From Owenia fusiformis (taxonomy: Eukaryota > Annelida > Polychaeta > Sabellida > Oweniidae): DNA of 64,000 nt. Made by a program: the position numbers and the translations under genes. The stretch is taken from assembly GCA_903813345.2 (NCBI GenBank), contig CAIIXF020000004.1, forward strand, positions 4,545,525 through 4,609,524. The letters are read 5' to 3'. The notes under the pieces were generated by a model. That model saw only the letters and a program-made list of their open reading frames with translations. It had not been told where the DNA came from and searched no databases. Of this stretch, positions 12,226 to 23,865 are shown piece by piece (the first letter of the stretch is position 1; each line of letters starts with the position of its first letter).

Positions 12226-12626
12226 TGTAACATGGCCATTTTCATATTTTTCATATTTCTCACTTTTCATGTTGATCAGTCCTATATATTTCCCTTATTC
12301 TCATTTTAACAGGTCCCTAGCTTACTATTGTATCAGTGCCAAATGTTTTAATCCTCTTGTTTGCTATACCCTTTCACTATCTTTTGTTTCAAACCTGTTT
12401 TTATTGCTGTTTATGCTGTGTTCATTTTGTTTTGTGTTATATTCCTTATATGGTAAAACATTCACTCACTTGAGTTTGGGTGTTGGCCCAGCCTCAGTAG
12501 TTGCTTTGAGATTGTACAGAGAACACTGTGTTTGTTTATTTGAAATAGACTATTTTATATATTTTAACTTTGGTTTTCTGTTTATACTATATATCGCCAC
12601 CCACGGCATTAGCCCCGGACATTACA
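12226..12626. mobile_element. Probable solo LTR
   Basis: This 401-bp piece begins TGTAACATGGCC and ends GGACATTACA, so it has the TG...CA form with an inverted TGTAA/TTACA pair typical of Ty3-like LTRs. It interrupts the 3' flank of sulfotransferase A and is missing from the paralogous position in block B, so it inserted after the duplication or was lost from B. A clear target duplication is not visible: TTAAAA stands before and AATACA after. A 136-codon frame inside it looks like chance. Superfamily is an inference. Confidence 0.6.
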
Positions 12627-12666
12627 AATACACATCTGATGGATTTTCAATTAGTCAGTCATACTT

Positions 12667-13920
12667 TTACACAGCGTAAGGCAATGCACACGATTCACCG
12701 CACGTTGCTTTGAGGGAATCATTCACAATCTTAATATGTGATGTTATTTTAACAGTTTGTTCTTCGGTGTACGGGAAGAAACTTTCGGATCTCCTATGAT
12801 GGTTGCCTTCGGCATTACAGATAGTGCATCGGAGAACATCAACCCAAATTTTGAATCCAAGAAAACTACAAATCCTAATTAATTCACGTTTTAAATTAGT
12901 TTGCAGGTTTTCGTAGTGTACTATCAATGTTGGCTTATCAGAACCAACTATCTTTAATGCGGAAAGGGTGGCGTTAAACCAACTTTCCAATCGTGTAACT
13001 CCATGTTTAGATTGGGTTCTCATAAACTGGCCAAAAGCAAATTGCATGTGTTTTTGGTTAATCCCTGTAATCTCGGAGGTATGTCCTCCAAAATGCCGTT
13101 TAAGTTCTGCAAGATAAGCTTCAAATGGATTACGTAATAATATTATGACTCGTTTATATTTCCCCTTGTCTAATTTATTCACACGATGTGTCTTCACTAC
13201 GACAACCTTCCCACTTTTCTCTCCCTCGCCAGGAAATCCATTTTGCAGAAGATCTGTGTCATTGTATACTGACCCTGTATATATACCTAAAATCAAAACG
13301 GAAGAGTACTGAAAAACAGTTTTTGTTTATTAACACAAAAGAGTAGACTTATATATTCCATATTCCGTTTCGACTATCTGCTAAGTATTGATTGAAGTAG
13401 ACGCACATTAGTGACAATTGAAATCTGTCATAAATGCGAGTCGTCGATACCATTGCATATCAGTTAAGAAAAAGCAGGAATTGGATGGTCTGAAATATTT
13501 GCATATTTGCCGAAAATACTGGTTTAACCAACCTGTTATTTGTTGTATAAGATGTCTCAACCACGTATTTCCAGAGCCAGGTATACTGTACAATGCAGTC
13601 ACAGGTAATAGCCTCTTGGAGAACTTCAGAGGCTGACATGTACTATTGGAATCCATTGGTTTGCATTTATAATCATACGCAACACTTTTATTGTTATCCG
13701 CAATATTTTTTGACATTTGAAACTTTCCGCTTTTAAGGTTATTCTCCTTATTTGAATTTCGTTCAATATCAATTATGACTTCTTTTGAATACATATCATT
13801 CTGGTGATTAATTACACTGCTAGATACATTTATTATAGTGTCACTATGTTGTTTTGTGTACAGTATCAGTATTATCACAATAACAGACAATATTATATAT
13901 GAGAGAAATGTATTCCTCAT
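12667..13920 (-). CDS. WSCD-like sulfotransferase, paralogue A (two exons)
   Basis: Exon 1 is 13920-13533 and exon 2 is 13286-12667, separated by a 246-bp phase-1 GT-AG intron; the protein is 335 aa. A short cytosolic tail and a hydrophobic anchor (residues 5-21) make it a type II membrane protein, expected in the Golgi. A variable stem (22-85) has several sequons. The catalytic domain starts with LYSIPGSGNTWLRHLI (110-125), the 5'-phosphosulfate-binding loop for PAPS. The splice joins into GIYTGSVYND and then VVVVKTHR. RNPFEAYLAELKRH (181-194) is the 3'-phosphate-binding motif. This order matches WSCD1/2-type sulfotransferases, but the WSC domains are absent. Substrate (glycan or sialic acid) is unknown. 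It is paralogous to the gene at 26328-27601. Confidence 0.9.
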
Positions 13921-14130
13921 CTCAAAAGTAGTTTATTGTAGAGTTTGCGATGTTTGATATATTTTATTGCATCTAAAGGGTCCTTTTTACATATTTGTTA
14001 GAAACAATTATGTTTCTTTCGATAAGATCATTGTTATATGTAAATAATGTGTTTTCAAACTACCGCAGGATAACTTGGACCATTAGGGAGGTTGAGCTTC
14101 ACGTTTTAAAGGCAACGTTTACCGAATGTG

Positions 14131-15541
14131 TAAAGCAATGGTCATACGCGGCGTAATTCTCCCCCTTATAGAATCTACTTGCCAGATTGAGTAACAACAC
14201 TCTGAACAACTGTACCAATTTGTAGCACTCTGTCTGTTTTTTTTCATTTCACAATAACTGTAATATCAACCTTTTGACGTTCTAAGGAAATGTGATGTTT
14301 TTCTTGATACCAGCATCAGCAACTACCAACGTTAAGAACAATACAAGAGCAATTTATCATTAAAAAAGGTTAACGTTTAAAATATAGCTTACTTTAGTAT
14401 AGTTTTAAATATTGAATTTAAGACACACAATGAAATTTTGTTTTCCATAGCTAAGGTGAACTTCGACTTAAAATAGGTTCCACGAGAATGATTCTAGCAT
14501 AAAACAAAGACAGCAATCCCATTTTTTATTATTTTATCTGAATTTGCTTGATATTCTCTAAAACTTGTTAAAATTTAAGAATATTTAACAATTTTGAAAG
14601 CTAAAAATTATAAATGTAAAAACAGTGCTGTTAACAGTAAAATCCCCATTGAAAGGAAGCACATTTTGCCCATAAAAATGCCCGAAATAAGGTGTTTTGG
14701 AGGTACTTTTGTAAGGCCTGTAACGAAAAAACTAAGTCGGAAGCATATTGTTATTTTGGTCTTATTTTTTAGGAAATTGAAGTATCTTTCATTTAAAATA
14801 CATTTTACAAAAATTGAAAATTTGCTTTAATTAGTCCACCACGTCCTTAACCCCAAGTCAAATCAACCCAGGGCCTGTAAAAGTCAACCCAAGTTAACTC
14901 GACCCTGTAAAACTCAACCCAAGTTAACTCAATCCATTAAATCTCAACGACACGTTTACTAAGCAAGTAAACTAAGCCCTAGTAAAACCCAATCGAAATA
15001 TTAAAATTCATTTTTCTCTGAACTACTTTAATGCATGAATGAGTTCATTTCCCTCTTGTTATGTATCACCTAACCTTTTTTTTCCGACAAAAAATGTGAA
15101 TATGAATACTTGTAAAACGCCCAATCTTTTCGTACTATACAGTTCAAGGCTATCGGGCAAAAATTAAAATATAGTGAGACCTAGTTTGATGCGACTGGAG
15201 AAAATGCCCTTGTTTCTTCAATTATTCAAATGTTAAAAAACATTAGATTTTCTCAAAAAGTCTTTCCAAACGTTAAAACATAGTCGACTGTTATTTTTAA
15301 GGGTTAAAACACATAAATAATTTAACTGATATAATGCCTTTCATATATCATATTCTCATCTCTTATCTTCATATTGTTGTTATATAACCTCGTATATAAA
15401 AGTAAATAGTGTAAGATATCATCAGCAGCTTTTAAGAAACTCAATATAAAAACTGCTAATGTACGCGATCTAAATATATTTGAACAATATCAATTGAACA
15501 GCAAAGGAATTTCAAAACCCAAATTCGACTTTACTAGAGAC
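14131..15541. other. Intergenic region between sulfotransferase A and the secreted-protein gene
   Basis: It contains the TCAACCC repeats described separately (14855-14955). A 78-codon frame at 14594-14830 has no recognisable domain. The end of the region should hold the promoter of the gene at 15542, though no motif stands out. Confidence 0.5.
14855..14955. repeat. Short tandem repeat, TCAACCCAAGTTAACTC type
   Basis: About three to four imperfect units of roughly 28 bp carrying TCAACCCAAGTTAACTC and CCCTGTAAAAC. The reverse complement of the same pattern, GGGTTGAGTT with (A/T)CTTTGGG, recurs at 30295-30400. Confidence 0.75.
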
Positions 15542-18500
15542 ATGCCTGGGTTAAATCGTAGCATTTTTATAGCATGTATTTTCTACATCAACAATGTGCA
15601 CTTTTGTGAGTCAGAAACGACATGCACGGTTGGACAAACGTCTTCTGATTTATTAGAAACTAATTTGACTGAGAGAATACTATCCTTTGTCGCAGATGGA
15701 AAACCTCAGGCTTTATTTGCCTCGATAAAAAACTTCCACGATACTTGGAAACTATGTGGTGTCAACACAAAATTACAAATCGTGAAAAAAGGTAAATCTT
15801 AGTTGCATTATCATTTTCCCCATACTATTTTATACTATTTCTCTATACTATTAGTAACAAATTAAAGAATATAGAGAGTACTTCAAATAAAGTAAAACAT
15901 AACCAGAAAGGAGGGCGAGTTGTTTGTAGAATGAATCGGGGGATTTTTTCATGAATTTCGCTTATGTTTTTCATCCAAAAAACATCAATACACTTTAAAA
16001 CATTTTGTTTACTTTAAGATTACACCATGTAATCCAAAAATATATTTCTCGTTTTCAAAGATAATCCATGGATTAACACCCATGTATTTTTATTTTTCAA
16101 ACTTTAGAGGGCTGGGAATCATTGATGCTCAACGCTTTTGAATATGATAAATGCTGTTTTAAGTAGGTTTTACGTATGCCAATAATTTCTCAAATTATGT
16201 AAGCTGAATGCATTCCATAATCCCTAGAATATTCTCTTAGAGGAATCCAATGGTATCCAATGGTAGTTCCAAGCAGATTTTTAGATGGCAGGTAAGTAAA
16301 TTCTTTAGTACTCGCCTTATTGGGTTGAGTTAGTTTATATTCAAAAATTATCTATGATTCTGTAAAGATGTCAGTGTGGATGCTATATAGATTGCACACG
16401 TATGGTTAGCTGTATAATCCTATATTATGTAACACGAGTACAGTTTTGGTTGACATGATTGTGACTGAGTGAGAGATTAAACTCTTTAAGGTAGTTCTGC
16501 ATGTTGATAATTTTTACTAATTTTGGTGATGAATAAATTATCTGATAATTATAAATTGGGCAATATTTTTGACATTTTAAGTGGATATAAAGAATTATGG
16601 TAACATACACATGGACCATGCATACACATACAATTACAAATGTGAAAATATTGTCCCTTTCATTGATTATCGGTATTTATTCCATAGTTAGCATGATATT
16701 CATAGGATAACATGTGAAAATAAAAACGGTATTTTTGTAATCAGTGGTAAAATATGATATTTTTGACAAATTTTCACTTTACCATAGCATACGGTTTTTT
16801 AGCCATGACATACGATGTCGTATGCGATGGTTTATGGATTTTTGCTACTTCAGACTCAAAACGAGGCTAAGTGTCAACATCACCGGATCGTTTGGAAAAT
16901 TCGAATTAAATCACCTAATTTCCGACGATTCTGATGTTGACTTTAACTATGGAATAAAAAGAACATCCTATGATTTACTCGTGATATGATTTTAATCCAC
17001 TCATGGATATTAATATCTGCACTCTCTCGCTACGCTCGCTCGTGCAGATATCATATCCATTCGTGGATAAAAATCATATCACTCATAAATCATAGGATAT
17101 CCTCTATTTATAATCATGAAAATTATTGAAAAATATCGAGACATGTCTACCTTAAAATCAGATTGGCTTACAAGTACCCTAAGCTATTTTCACATTTTTA
17201 TTGCAAGAAAATCTTTTTGCAAGGATTACAAAGGTTGAAATATTGTGGTGGCTCTATTTGGCTGGAGTTTAATATTCAGACCTAGCTATAGGTATTATTA
17301 CATTTATATGTACACTAGTATCTTGTTGACCTATATTCAGCACTGTATTGATGAATGGGCCACTTATTAGGGCCAATATTCAATCATAAAGTGTACAGGG
17401 GTAGAGATGCCAAACCAAGAAGTCTTTTTGTGTCTGTCAAAATCCATTTGCATCCTACACATCCCAACATATTATCCAAATATGTTATTAATTAATGAAA
17501 CATAACAGTATAATCTTTGGATTTAGAAAGTTGTATGGGATTTCATTAGTATAAAAGTTGCTTTTGAAGCATTTTTCTATAGCCATTTTGTAGGAAAAAA
17601 TGATGGAAAAAATGTATAATCTTTTAATTTGAAGTATGACCTGAATCGATTGCAAACTTTATATTTGCACATCTGATGTGATATACCATTTGTGTCATAC
17701 TGTGAAATTATTTAATTTGCAATCGATTCAGGTCATAGTGTATTTTAGGTATTTTTGTGAAAATCAATAGAAACCAATGGCCTCTATTGGAATTGATGAT
17801 ATCCACATGTTAAGTCAATGGAGCCCATTCAATGGCAAGTCAATACACCCTTGCTGAACTAAATGACCTCAACCTTTTCCACAGTATTATGTGACATTGT
17901 ATTCTTTATGTTACATCTAAAAATGATTCATTTTGTTCATGGGGATATCATAATGGAAAGTGCACTAGACCCTTATTGTAATTGTATGATATCGTATTTG
18001 TGATTTGAATATACACTGTGAGATTTGAGAAAAAGAATGTTTTGTTTTAGTTTCATTGCAATTTATAACCCTAATATCCTTCCCAGAATCCTCCCCTGTC
18101 TTCCAATTTTCTAATAACCTCAGAAGTTCCTACTTTTAAAAAAAAATACAATTTTCCATGATCATTTTTATGTCACCACCACAAGTGGTGACATATTGTT
18201 ATGGTCTCAGACTTTTTTGTGGACGGTGTTCAGTGGTTGGTGTTTATCATTTGGCAGTTGGTGTTTGGCAGTTGGTGTCTGTAACAAATGGCAGGTGTTG
18301 ACATTTTGCATGTGAATGCCTTGTCTTATAATGTAGCCAACTGCAATGGATGTAAAAGGGATACAGTTAACTAATACATTTCTTGGCATCAATTCAAATC
18401 ATATGCTAATTTTAAATGAAAATGCTTTTTTTCATGTTTTACCACTCATAAATGCCATAATATCTCGATGTCACATTCAGGAAAATATGGCTATCAACAA

Positions 18501-20045
18501 GTTTTGAATTCTTACAATCCTGGAAGTTGTACATGTAAGCGTACACATCTGTCAGTTCAGTTTATGTGTAAAAGTTAATCCCCTAAGCCTTAATACCTGA
18601 TGCATGAAATATTATGGATGAGTTACATAATATGTACTCGTGCTATTTAGGTAAATGTTGTGCTGTTTCACCAGATTTGACTGACATCTTTAAATAACAA
18701 CAATTTGATTTGATGATCAGACAGCAACAAAACATATTAAGTGGCCAAGACAAAAGAATGTTATTATGATAGGCATTCTAGGGATTAAGGAATGCATTCA
18801 GCTTACATAATTTGAGAAATTATTGGCATACGTAAAACCTACTTAAAACAGCATTTATCGTATTCAAAAGCGTTGAGCATCATTGATTCCCAGCCCTCTG
18901 AAGATTGAAAAATAAAAATACCTGGGTGTTAATCCATGGATTATCTTTGAAAATGAGAAATATATTTTTGGATTACATGGTGTAATCTTAAAGTAAACAA
19001 AATGTTTTAAAGTGTATTGATGTTTTTTGGATGAAAAACATAAGCGAAATTCATGAAAAATTCCCCCGATTCATTCTACAAACAACTCGCCCTCCTTTAG
19101 GCCGATCATATCTGTAGGGAGTGACAAATATTTAGCAACATGTACAGTTATCTAAAAAGCTCAAAAATATATTCATTACGATCTCAAATATAATATATCT
19201 TAAGATATTAACGATATGTAAACAACTGATCAAGTTTCAAAGCGGTAAAAAGTGGAGAAAATGTTTAAATTTTCCCGAATGATAATGTGGTTGCCAAATT
19301 TATAGCATTGTGAATGCATTATTGCAAGAATATAGAAAATTAAAGTGACAAGAAATTTATGCAAAGCAATATAACAAAAAAATACATCAAAAGCCAATAT
19401 TGTATTGTTATTTATCAAGGATGGTGTTATTTTAGGAAGAGAGTTCGTGGAGTTTATTAAAAAAAGATTTGGCATTGATGCAAGCACCTTAACGGATGAG
19501 CAATTGTATCAGGGTCAGCCCGTAGAGTTAAGCGGCTATCTATTCTTTGGCTTTGTTTTTGATACTAAGCTAAGAACAGTGACTGAAATAACGCAAGGTC
19601 TCGGTAAAGTGACGAATTATAATGGCCCACATAGCAACGAGATCGGCTTTGCAGTCACTGCGAGAAAGACTATCGCATCAAAAGGTCAGTATTATTCCGT
19701 AAACTCTTGTTTATTAAAAATAGTCCTGTAAAATCAAAACATGCATTTATATGTAAATAGAACCTAACTAAACAGTGTCTGATTCATTAAGGCCAATGGA
19801 CTGGTACTATTCCGAGAGGTGCGTTTATGTACACGCGTAGCATTCTCCTACCCAAATGTGATAATACAGAGACTGACGTCATAGAAGGCAGTACAACATA
19901 TCCGTTGTACATTGACTCGGATGGATTTGCGTCATTTGAGTATGTCGTATACTCTGAAAAATATGGACAAGGGGTAATGCATGGCGAAGAAATACATTCC
20001 CAAGCAGCATATGTGGTATCAATGACTATGAAATTTTCTGATTAA
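15542..20045 (+). CDS. Predicted secreted protein of unknown family (three exons)
   Basis: Exons are 15542-15791, 19436-19684 and 19792-20045; both introns are phase 1 with GT-AG ends, and the joined frame is 250 aa. I chose the ATG at 15542 because a signal peptide follows it (hydrophobic SIFIACIFYI, likely cut near residues 22-24). An in-frame ATG at 15494 would bury the signal behind 16 polar residues. The mature part has one sequon (NLTE), a Cys after the signal (TTCTV), WKLC in exon 1 and LPKC in exon 3, and a Gly/aromatic-rich second half (SGYLFFGFVFD, GQWTGTIPRGAF). I recognise no domain; a beta-rich extracellular or lectin/defence-type protein is only a guess. AATAAA lies at 20059-20064. 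Intron 1 (3.6 kb) is filled by a 3.2-kb inverted-repeat element, while intron 2 is 107 bp. Confidence 0.75.
16964..17098. repeat. Long palindrome with CTCGCTACGCTCGCTCG loop
   Basis: About 60 bases on each side pair (ATCCTATGATTTA... with ...TAAATCATAGGAT; GGATATTAATATCTGCAC with GTGCAGATATCATATCC). The loop is the C/G-rich TCTCTCGCTACGCTCGCTC in otherwise AT-rich DNA. It looks like a MITE nested in the 3.2-kb element. Confidence 0.85.
17637..17738. repeat. Inverted repeat with 22-bp perfect arms
   Basis: TATGACCTGAATCGATTGCAAA at the left is the exact reverse complement of TTTGCAATCGATTCAGGTCATA at the right, about 58 bases apart. Another small palindromic insertion within the intronic element. 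Confidence 0.85.
18169..18292 (+). repeat. Dispersed repeat (second copy at 37192)
   Basis: TTATGTCACCACCACAAGTGGTGACATATTGTTA includes a perfect hairpin (TGTCACCAC/GTGGTGACA). The following GGCAGTTGGTGTCTGTAACAAA also matches 37192-37302. The copies are in the same orientation and diverged. Confidence 0.75.
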
Positions 20046-20125
20046 AACAAAAGAACAAAATAAAGACTTTTTAGAGATAATAACTATACTTTTTAACTGT
20101 CTTTGTATAGCTAATTGGCAACACA

Positions 20126-20275
20126 CAAGAGAGGTTTCGCACAACCTCGGGTTATAGCTTTAACATATCAGCATCCACATCTCGTTTTAATTGAACTACT
20201 ACGCTCAAATCTGAATAATGCGTTTCGTATTTTAGAAACATTTATAGGCTAAAAAGTTGTACGAAACCTCTTAAT
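20126..20275. repeat. Small inverted-repeat element (MITE-like)
   Basis: AAGAGAGGTTTCGCACAACCT at the left pairs with GTTGTACGAAACCTCTTAATT at the right. It lies just downstream of the polyadenylation signal of the secreted-protein gene. Confidence 0.55.
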
Positions 20276-20320
20276 TTATAGTAACTAAACAGAAGCTAGA
20301 CGCACACGGGATGAAACATG

Positions 20321-21818
20321 CACTCCACTCCATAAGTTTAGCAATATTAGCTCCCCCGTTGAACTACGCGTTTAAGCCTCTTTACCTTTTTGTCAATACC
20401 TCCAAATTTTCTCAATTTTATTTCTCAATTACAATAGGTCGAATATTGATGACTTTTTGAAAATGATATTAATAGACATTCCCATGTTAACCAATGGGAA
20501 ATGGTAGGTTTGTCGCAAGTCATATGACAGGATACCCATCCATCAGAGTCCTTGCAAAAATATGTATCAGGCAATCAAATTTTCTAACTTTATTTAACAA
20601 AAATGTATAAGTTTCTTCAGGTTCAGCAAAGTTACGTCTTTAAAGTCATTTTTTTTCAAAAAACCTCTCCCATTGAAATAACACAGGAGGCGAAAAATGA
20701 TTTTCAAAAATGACTTTGAAGCTCTGTAACTTTAGTATTCATCAAGTAAACTAAACACTTCGTGTGCGAAAATGTTAGACAATTCAATTTTCTATATAAA
20801 AATATCTTTTTTGAATCTTTTACTGAATATATATCCTTTTTTCTGATTAGCCCCGAACCTACCATTTCCTGTTTGTTAACATGGTAATGTCGATTTTCAA
20901 AAATGCATCAAAGGAGCACGTGGGTTATCGCAAACAATTTCAGAAGGTTATATCTTGGATTATGACTATTTTCTGACAATGAAGACAAGTTTATCTTTTA
21001 GATCAATTCATTATCTCAAAGAAAATTATGCACAGTAATAATAAATTCAAACAAACTCGGTGATATTTAACTAGCAATTAACCCATCAACACACTTTTTG
21101 ACCCCATTTTGAAGATGTTGACCCCATTTTCACCAAAAATGCAATCATTTTTTACAATGTTTAATGCATTACTATTCTTTATTTTGATGTATCAAATAGT
21201 TCTTGAAAGAAAAACTTAATTGCATTAAGATAAGTGTTCCCCATGTTATTTCTCCATTGAAAAATCTCATGCTATCCATTGGTTTCAGTTCATTTTGGTC
21301 ATCCAAATTGAATATCTTTAAAGTCCCTGGAGCAATCACATTTTCCTTTTAGGAAATCGAACATGTCTCAAAGCACATTCTAATTATGCATTCAACAATA
21401 TAATAATAGGTTGCATTTTTGGTGAAAATTAGGTCAACATTTTTGAAAAAGTATGTTGATCGGTCCATTGCCCCTTCAATATCACTAAGGTCTGATTAAT
21501 TAAATTATCATTATATATGAAGATAATGAATGGATCTAAAAGATACACCCATGTTCATGATCAGAAAATATTTATAATTCAAGTTAGAATCGTTTGAAAT
21601 TGTTTGCGATAACCTACGTGCTCCTTTATCATCAATTTTCGATCTATTCCTTGAGGAAAAAATTGAGAAAATTTGGAGGTATTGGAAATAAAGTCAAATT
21701 ACGTTTAATTTCCATCAATAGTATAAGTATTTTAATCGCAGGTTAAGTAATTAAAAAACCAAACGTAATGCGTAGTTCAATGGGGGAGCTAAGGTTACCA
21801 AACTTATGGAGGGGAGTG
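20321..21818. mobile_element. Foldback element family 1, copy 1 (interrupted)
   Basis: Ends read CACTCCACTCCATAAGTTTAGCAA and TTACCAAACTTATGGAGGGGAGTG. Arms continue inward for several hundred bases (TTGAACTACGCGTTTAAGCC, CCTCCAAATTTTCTCAATTT, TTCCCATGTTAACCAATGGG). The sequence is shared with a copy at 47769-48634. A different palindromic element (20910-21627) is inserted in its right arm. No transposase. Confidence 0.9.
20910..21627. mobile_element. Second foldback nested inside family-1 copy 1
   Basis: A nearly complete palindrome of 718 bp. Ends are AAAGGAGCACGTGGGTTATC and GATAACCTACGTGCTCCTTT, and the arms also share CGCAAACAATTTC, TATCTTTTAGATC, TTCATTATCT and CATTTTTGGTGAAAA. It is flanked by ATC on both sides. 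The related element at 48380-48450 shows the uninterrupted arm, marking this as a later insertion. Confidence 0.88.
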
Positions 21819-22059
21819 TATTATGTTTTATAAAACATGAACAATAATGTGTTGTTTGACCCCTTGCGATTATATGGAAAAAGCTCAATAAAATGTTTTA
21901 AATAGTAAGAAAACTAATATGTTTCCAATCATAAATAACCTAAGTATTCCACACAATTATGTTGGATCTGCTTGGCTCATATTTGAAAAATCATACAAAA
22001 TCTGAAAATCACACTTGCGTTATTACACTAATTAAACACCGACATACAGTCGAAATGTT

Positions 22060-22880
22060 GAGGCATGCGCAGACCACTATTTAGTGATATTTTCATTTCA
22101 AATATGGCGGCCAATCCGATGTCTGACGACCCTTACAAAGAATCTAGGCAGTTTGCATTTTACCTCCTGTGAAATAACAAGTGGAATTTAGTAGTTGTTT
22201 TGTGTTTAATTATCATTCTGCATCGTAATTCTATGTGATGTGGTGTTGAAATGTCAGCAGAAATACATATCCATACGATAATCGAGTGAATCAGATAACA
22301 GATTTTTCGAAAACCCGTCTCGTGCTAAGAGTGTAAAAACTTGTATTAACATGCTCAAAAGTGCCAATGTGCACATCAATGTCAAGCTAAATCAAACAGG
22401 TACAGGTACAGGTACCCGATCTACTCAAAACAGCTTGTCATTCACGTATACACGCTTAGCCAACACGGCGAAATGACCTAAATCTTGGAATTTCGTTCGA
22501 GAGCTAGTAATGTTTGCTCCGGTCTTCGTCATAAGTGTTCATCAGACTTCACGCATGCGCAGGAGAAAAACCATCAACCAATAAGGTTTATAAAACAATT
22601 TTGCGCATGCGCCTTACAACGGTAAAGAAATTCGTATTTATAAACGAACCAGTTTGAGATAACCCGATATCAGTCGGAGAAATCTGACGATCTACGAAAC
22701 TCACTTCAAAAAATCAAATGCAGACTGACGGCGTATTCTACTATGTTTGGATCTAAGATTTTCAGTATAGATAAAGTCTTTTATGATCTTTCGAATGAGG
22801 TAAGTCTCTAGTTCGAAAGACAATCGTATCAACGAGAACAAAAGTTGAGTTTTGACGAAAAATTTTAACATGCGCAGAAG
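22060..22880. promoter_or_regulatory. Cluster of NRF1-like and YY1-like motifs, possible promoter
   Basis: GCATGCGCA at 22063, ACGCATGCGCAGG at 22551, the perfect palindrome GCGCATGCGC at 22603-22612 and CATGCGCAG at 22869 fit the NRF1 consensus. AAATATGGCGGCC at 22100 resembles a YY1 site, and an ACCAATAAGG box lies at 22577. Such motifs commonly mark CpG-rich metazoan promoters and are rare in the surrounding AT-rich DNA. No gene start could be tied to it. Confidence 0.35.
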
Positions 22881-23469
22881 TCCCATTTTCGTTGTACCAT
22901 ATTTACTGCATATACAGTGAAATTATTGTATATTTTTACATTATGATAATCAAGTTTTTGTTCGTATGCTTAGAATAACGGTCTCAGCCTTGGTCTGTGT
23001 CTTATAAAATGCATAAAAGTTCGAAACAAAATATTTACGTTTTGACCCCTTGTGATGAAAGAAAGTTTGAAGTTTTTTTTCAGCAAATGGTATTTTAAAA
23101 GAATAAAGACGTATGCCTCCATAAATATTGCTTCAAATGATGCTGCGCTATAGTGTGCTACGGATCCCTCACATTCGGAAGTCATACCATGAACTAATAT
23201 CACCGTTTGCATTCTTTTAAATCGGTCTGCATTAAAGGGGACCACCACCATGGTCACATGATCAGTCATGTGGAGGTAAGCTCCCAGTTGAAATAAAAGC
23301 ACTGTCCTCCTTTGGTTTATGTGAAAAGTAGCTAATACCCTCATGTATTGGTCAGTTTGTGTGTCACACGACTAAGCCACACCATATGCTTCATTCAACA
23401 TATTTTATGCTATTAAGCTGCATATAAAAACACTACTTTGCAGTAAAAACGTACTACTGGATGAACTAA

Positions 23470-23865
23470 GGTTAGGGTAATTAAATTAGTTGTTTCTCAT
23501 TCTTGCCCGCGTGTGACTCAATCCCCCCTCCACCTTTTTTCTGCCATTTCTGAGAAAAAAACACCATACCTCGCGCGCATCCATGGCGTGTGAAACACGC
23601 AATATCACAAGACAATATCGTGGTACTGATATATGATCAAATATACCAGTAAAGTAGGCTAAATTCATATAAATTCAACATAAACTCAGTTTATTTCCTT
23701 CAAAATTAGTTATTTGTTTTTACAGTTATTTCAAAGAAAAAAATCATCCCGTCCCTCATCAGCATTTTAGATAGACACAAAAGGTAATATAGAAACCGAA
23801 ATTCCCGTATCAATTTTGAAAAATAGAAGAAAGAGAAACAACTAATTGAATTACCCTGGCCTAAC
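23470..23865. mobile_element. MITE-like element, about 0.4 kb
   Basis: GGTTAGGGTAATTAAATTAGTTGTTTCT at the left pairs with AGAAACAACTAATTGAATTACCCTGGCCTAAC at the right. The interior is noncoding. No clear target duplication. Confidence 0.7.

Larger units (their letters stand above)
11640..14130. repeat. Segmental duplication block A (sulfotransferase locus)
   Basis: This block is homologous in the same orientation to about 25880-27810. Similarity covers the gene's 5' flank, both exons, the intron position and the 3' flank down to AGGAAGGAATGGGA (11697). The shared sequence TTCGCCATCTTTATTC (11761 and 26003) gives AATAAA on the minus strand in both copies and is a good candidate polyadenylation signal. 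Block A is longer mainly because of the 401-bp insertion at 12226-12626. Confidence 0.85.
15907..19098. mobile_element. 3.2-kb DNA element with 325-bp terminal inverted repeats, in an intron
   Basis: Left arm 15907-16231 and right arm 18774-19098 are equal in length and differ at roughly eight positions by eye, so the insertion is recent. Ends read AAAGGAGGGCGAGTTG. Flanks are CCAG before and AGGC after, so at most a 2-bp AG duplication. No transposase frame occurs in the 2.5-kb interior, which instead holds smaller palindromes (16964-17098, 17637-17738, 18171-18191). It is a nonautonomous element lying in the same intron position as most of intron 1 of the gene at 15542. Confidence 0.9.

Noticed and set aside
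12269-12679. 136-codon hydrophobic frame
   Set aside because: Lies almost wholly within the LTR-like insertion and runs antisense into the sulfotransferase exon; hydrophobicity follows from T-rich DNA.
22970-23344. 124-codon minus-strand frame
   Set aside because: No recognised domain and no splice partner found; left uncalled though it is the longest frame near the NRF1 cluster.
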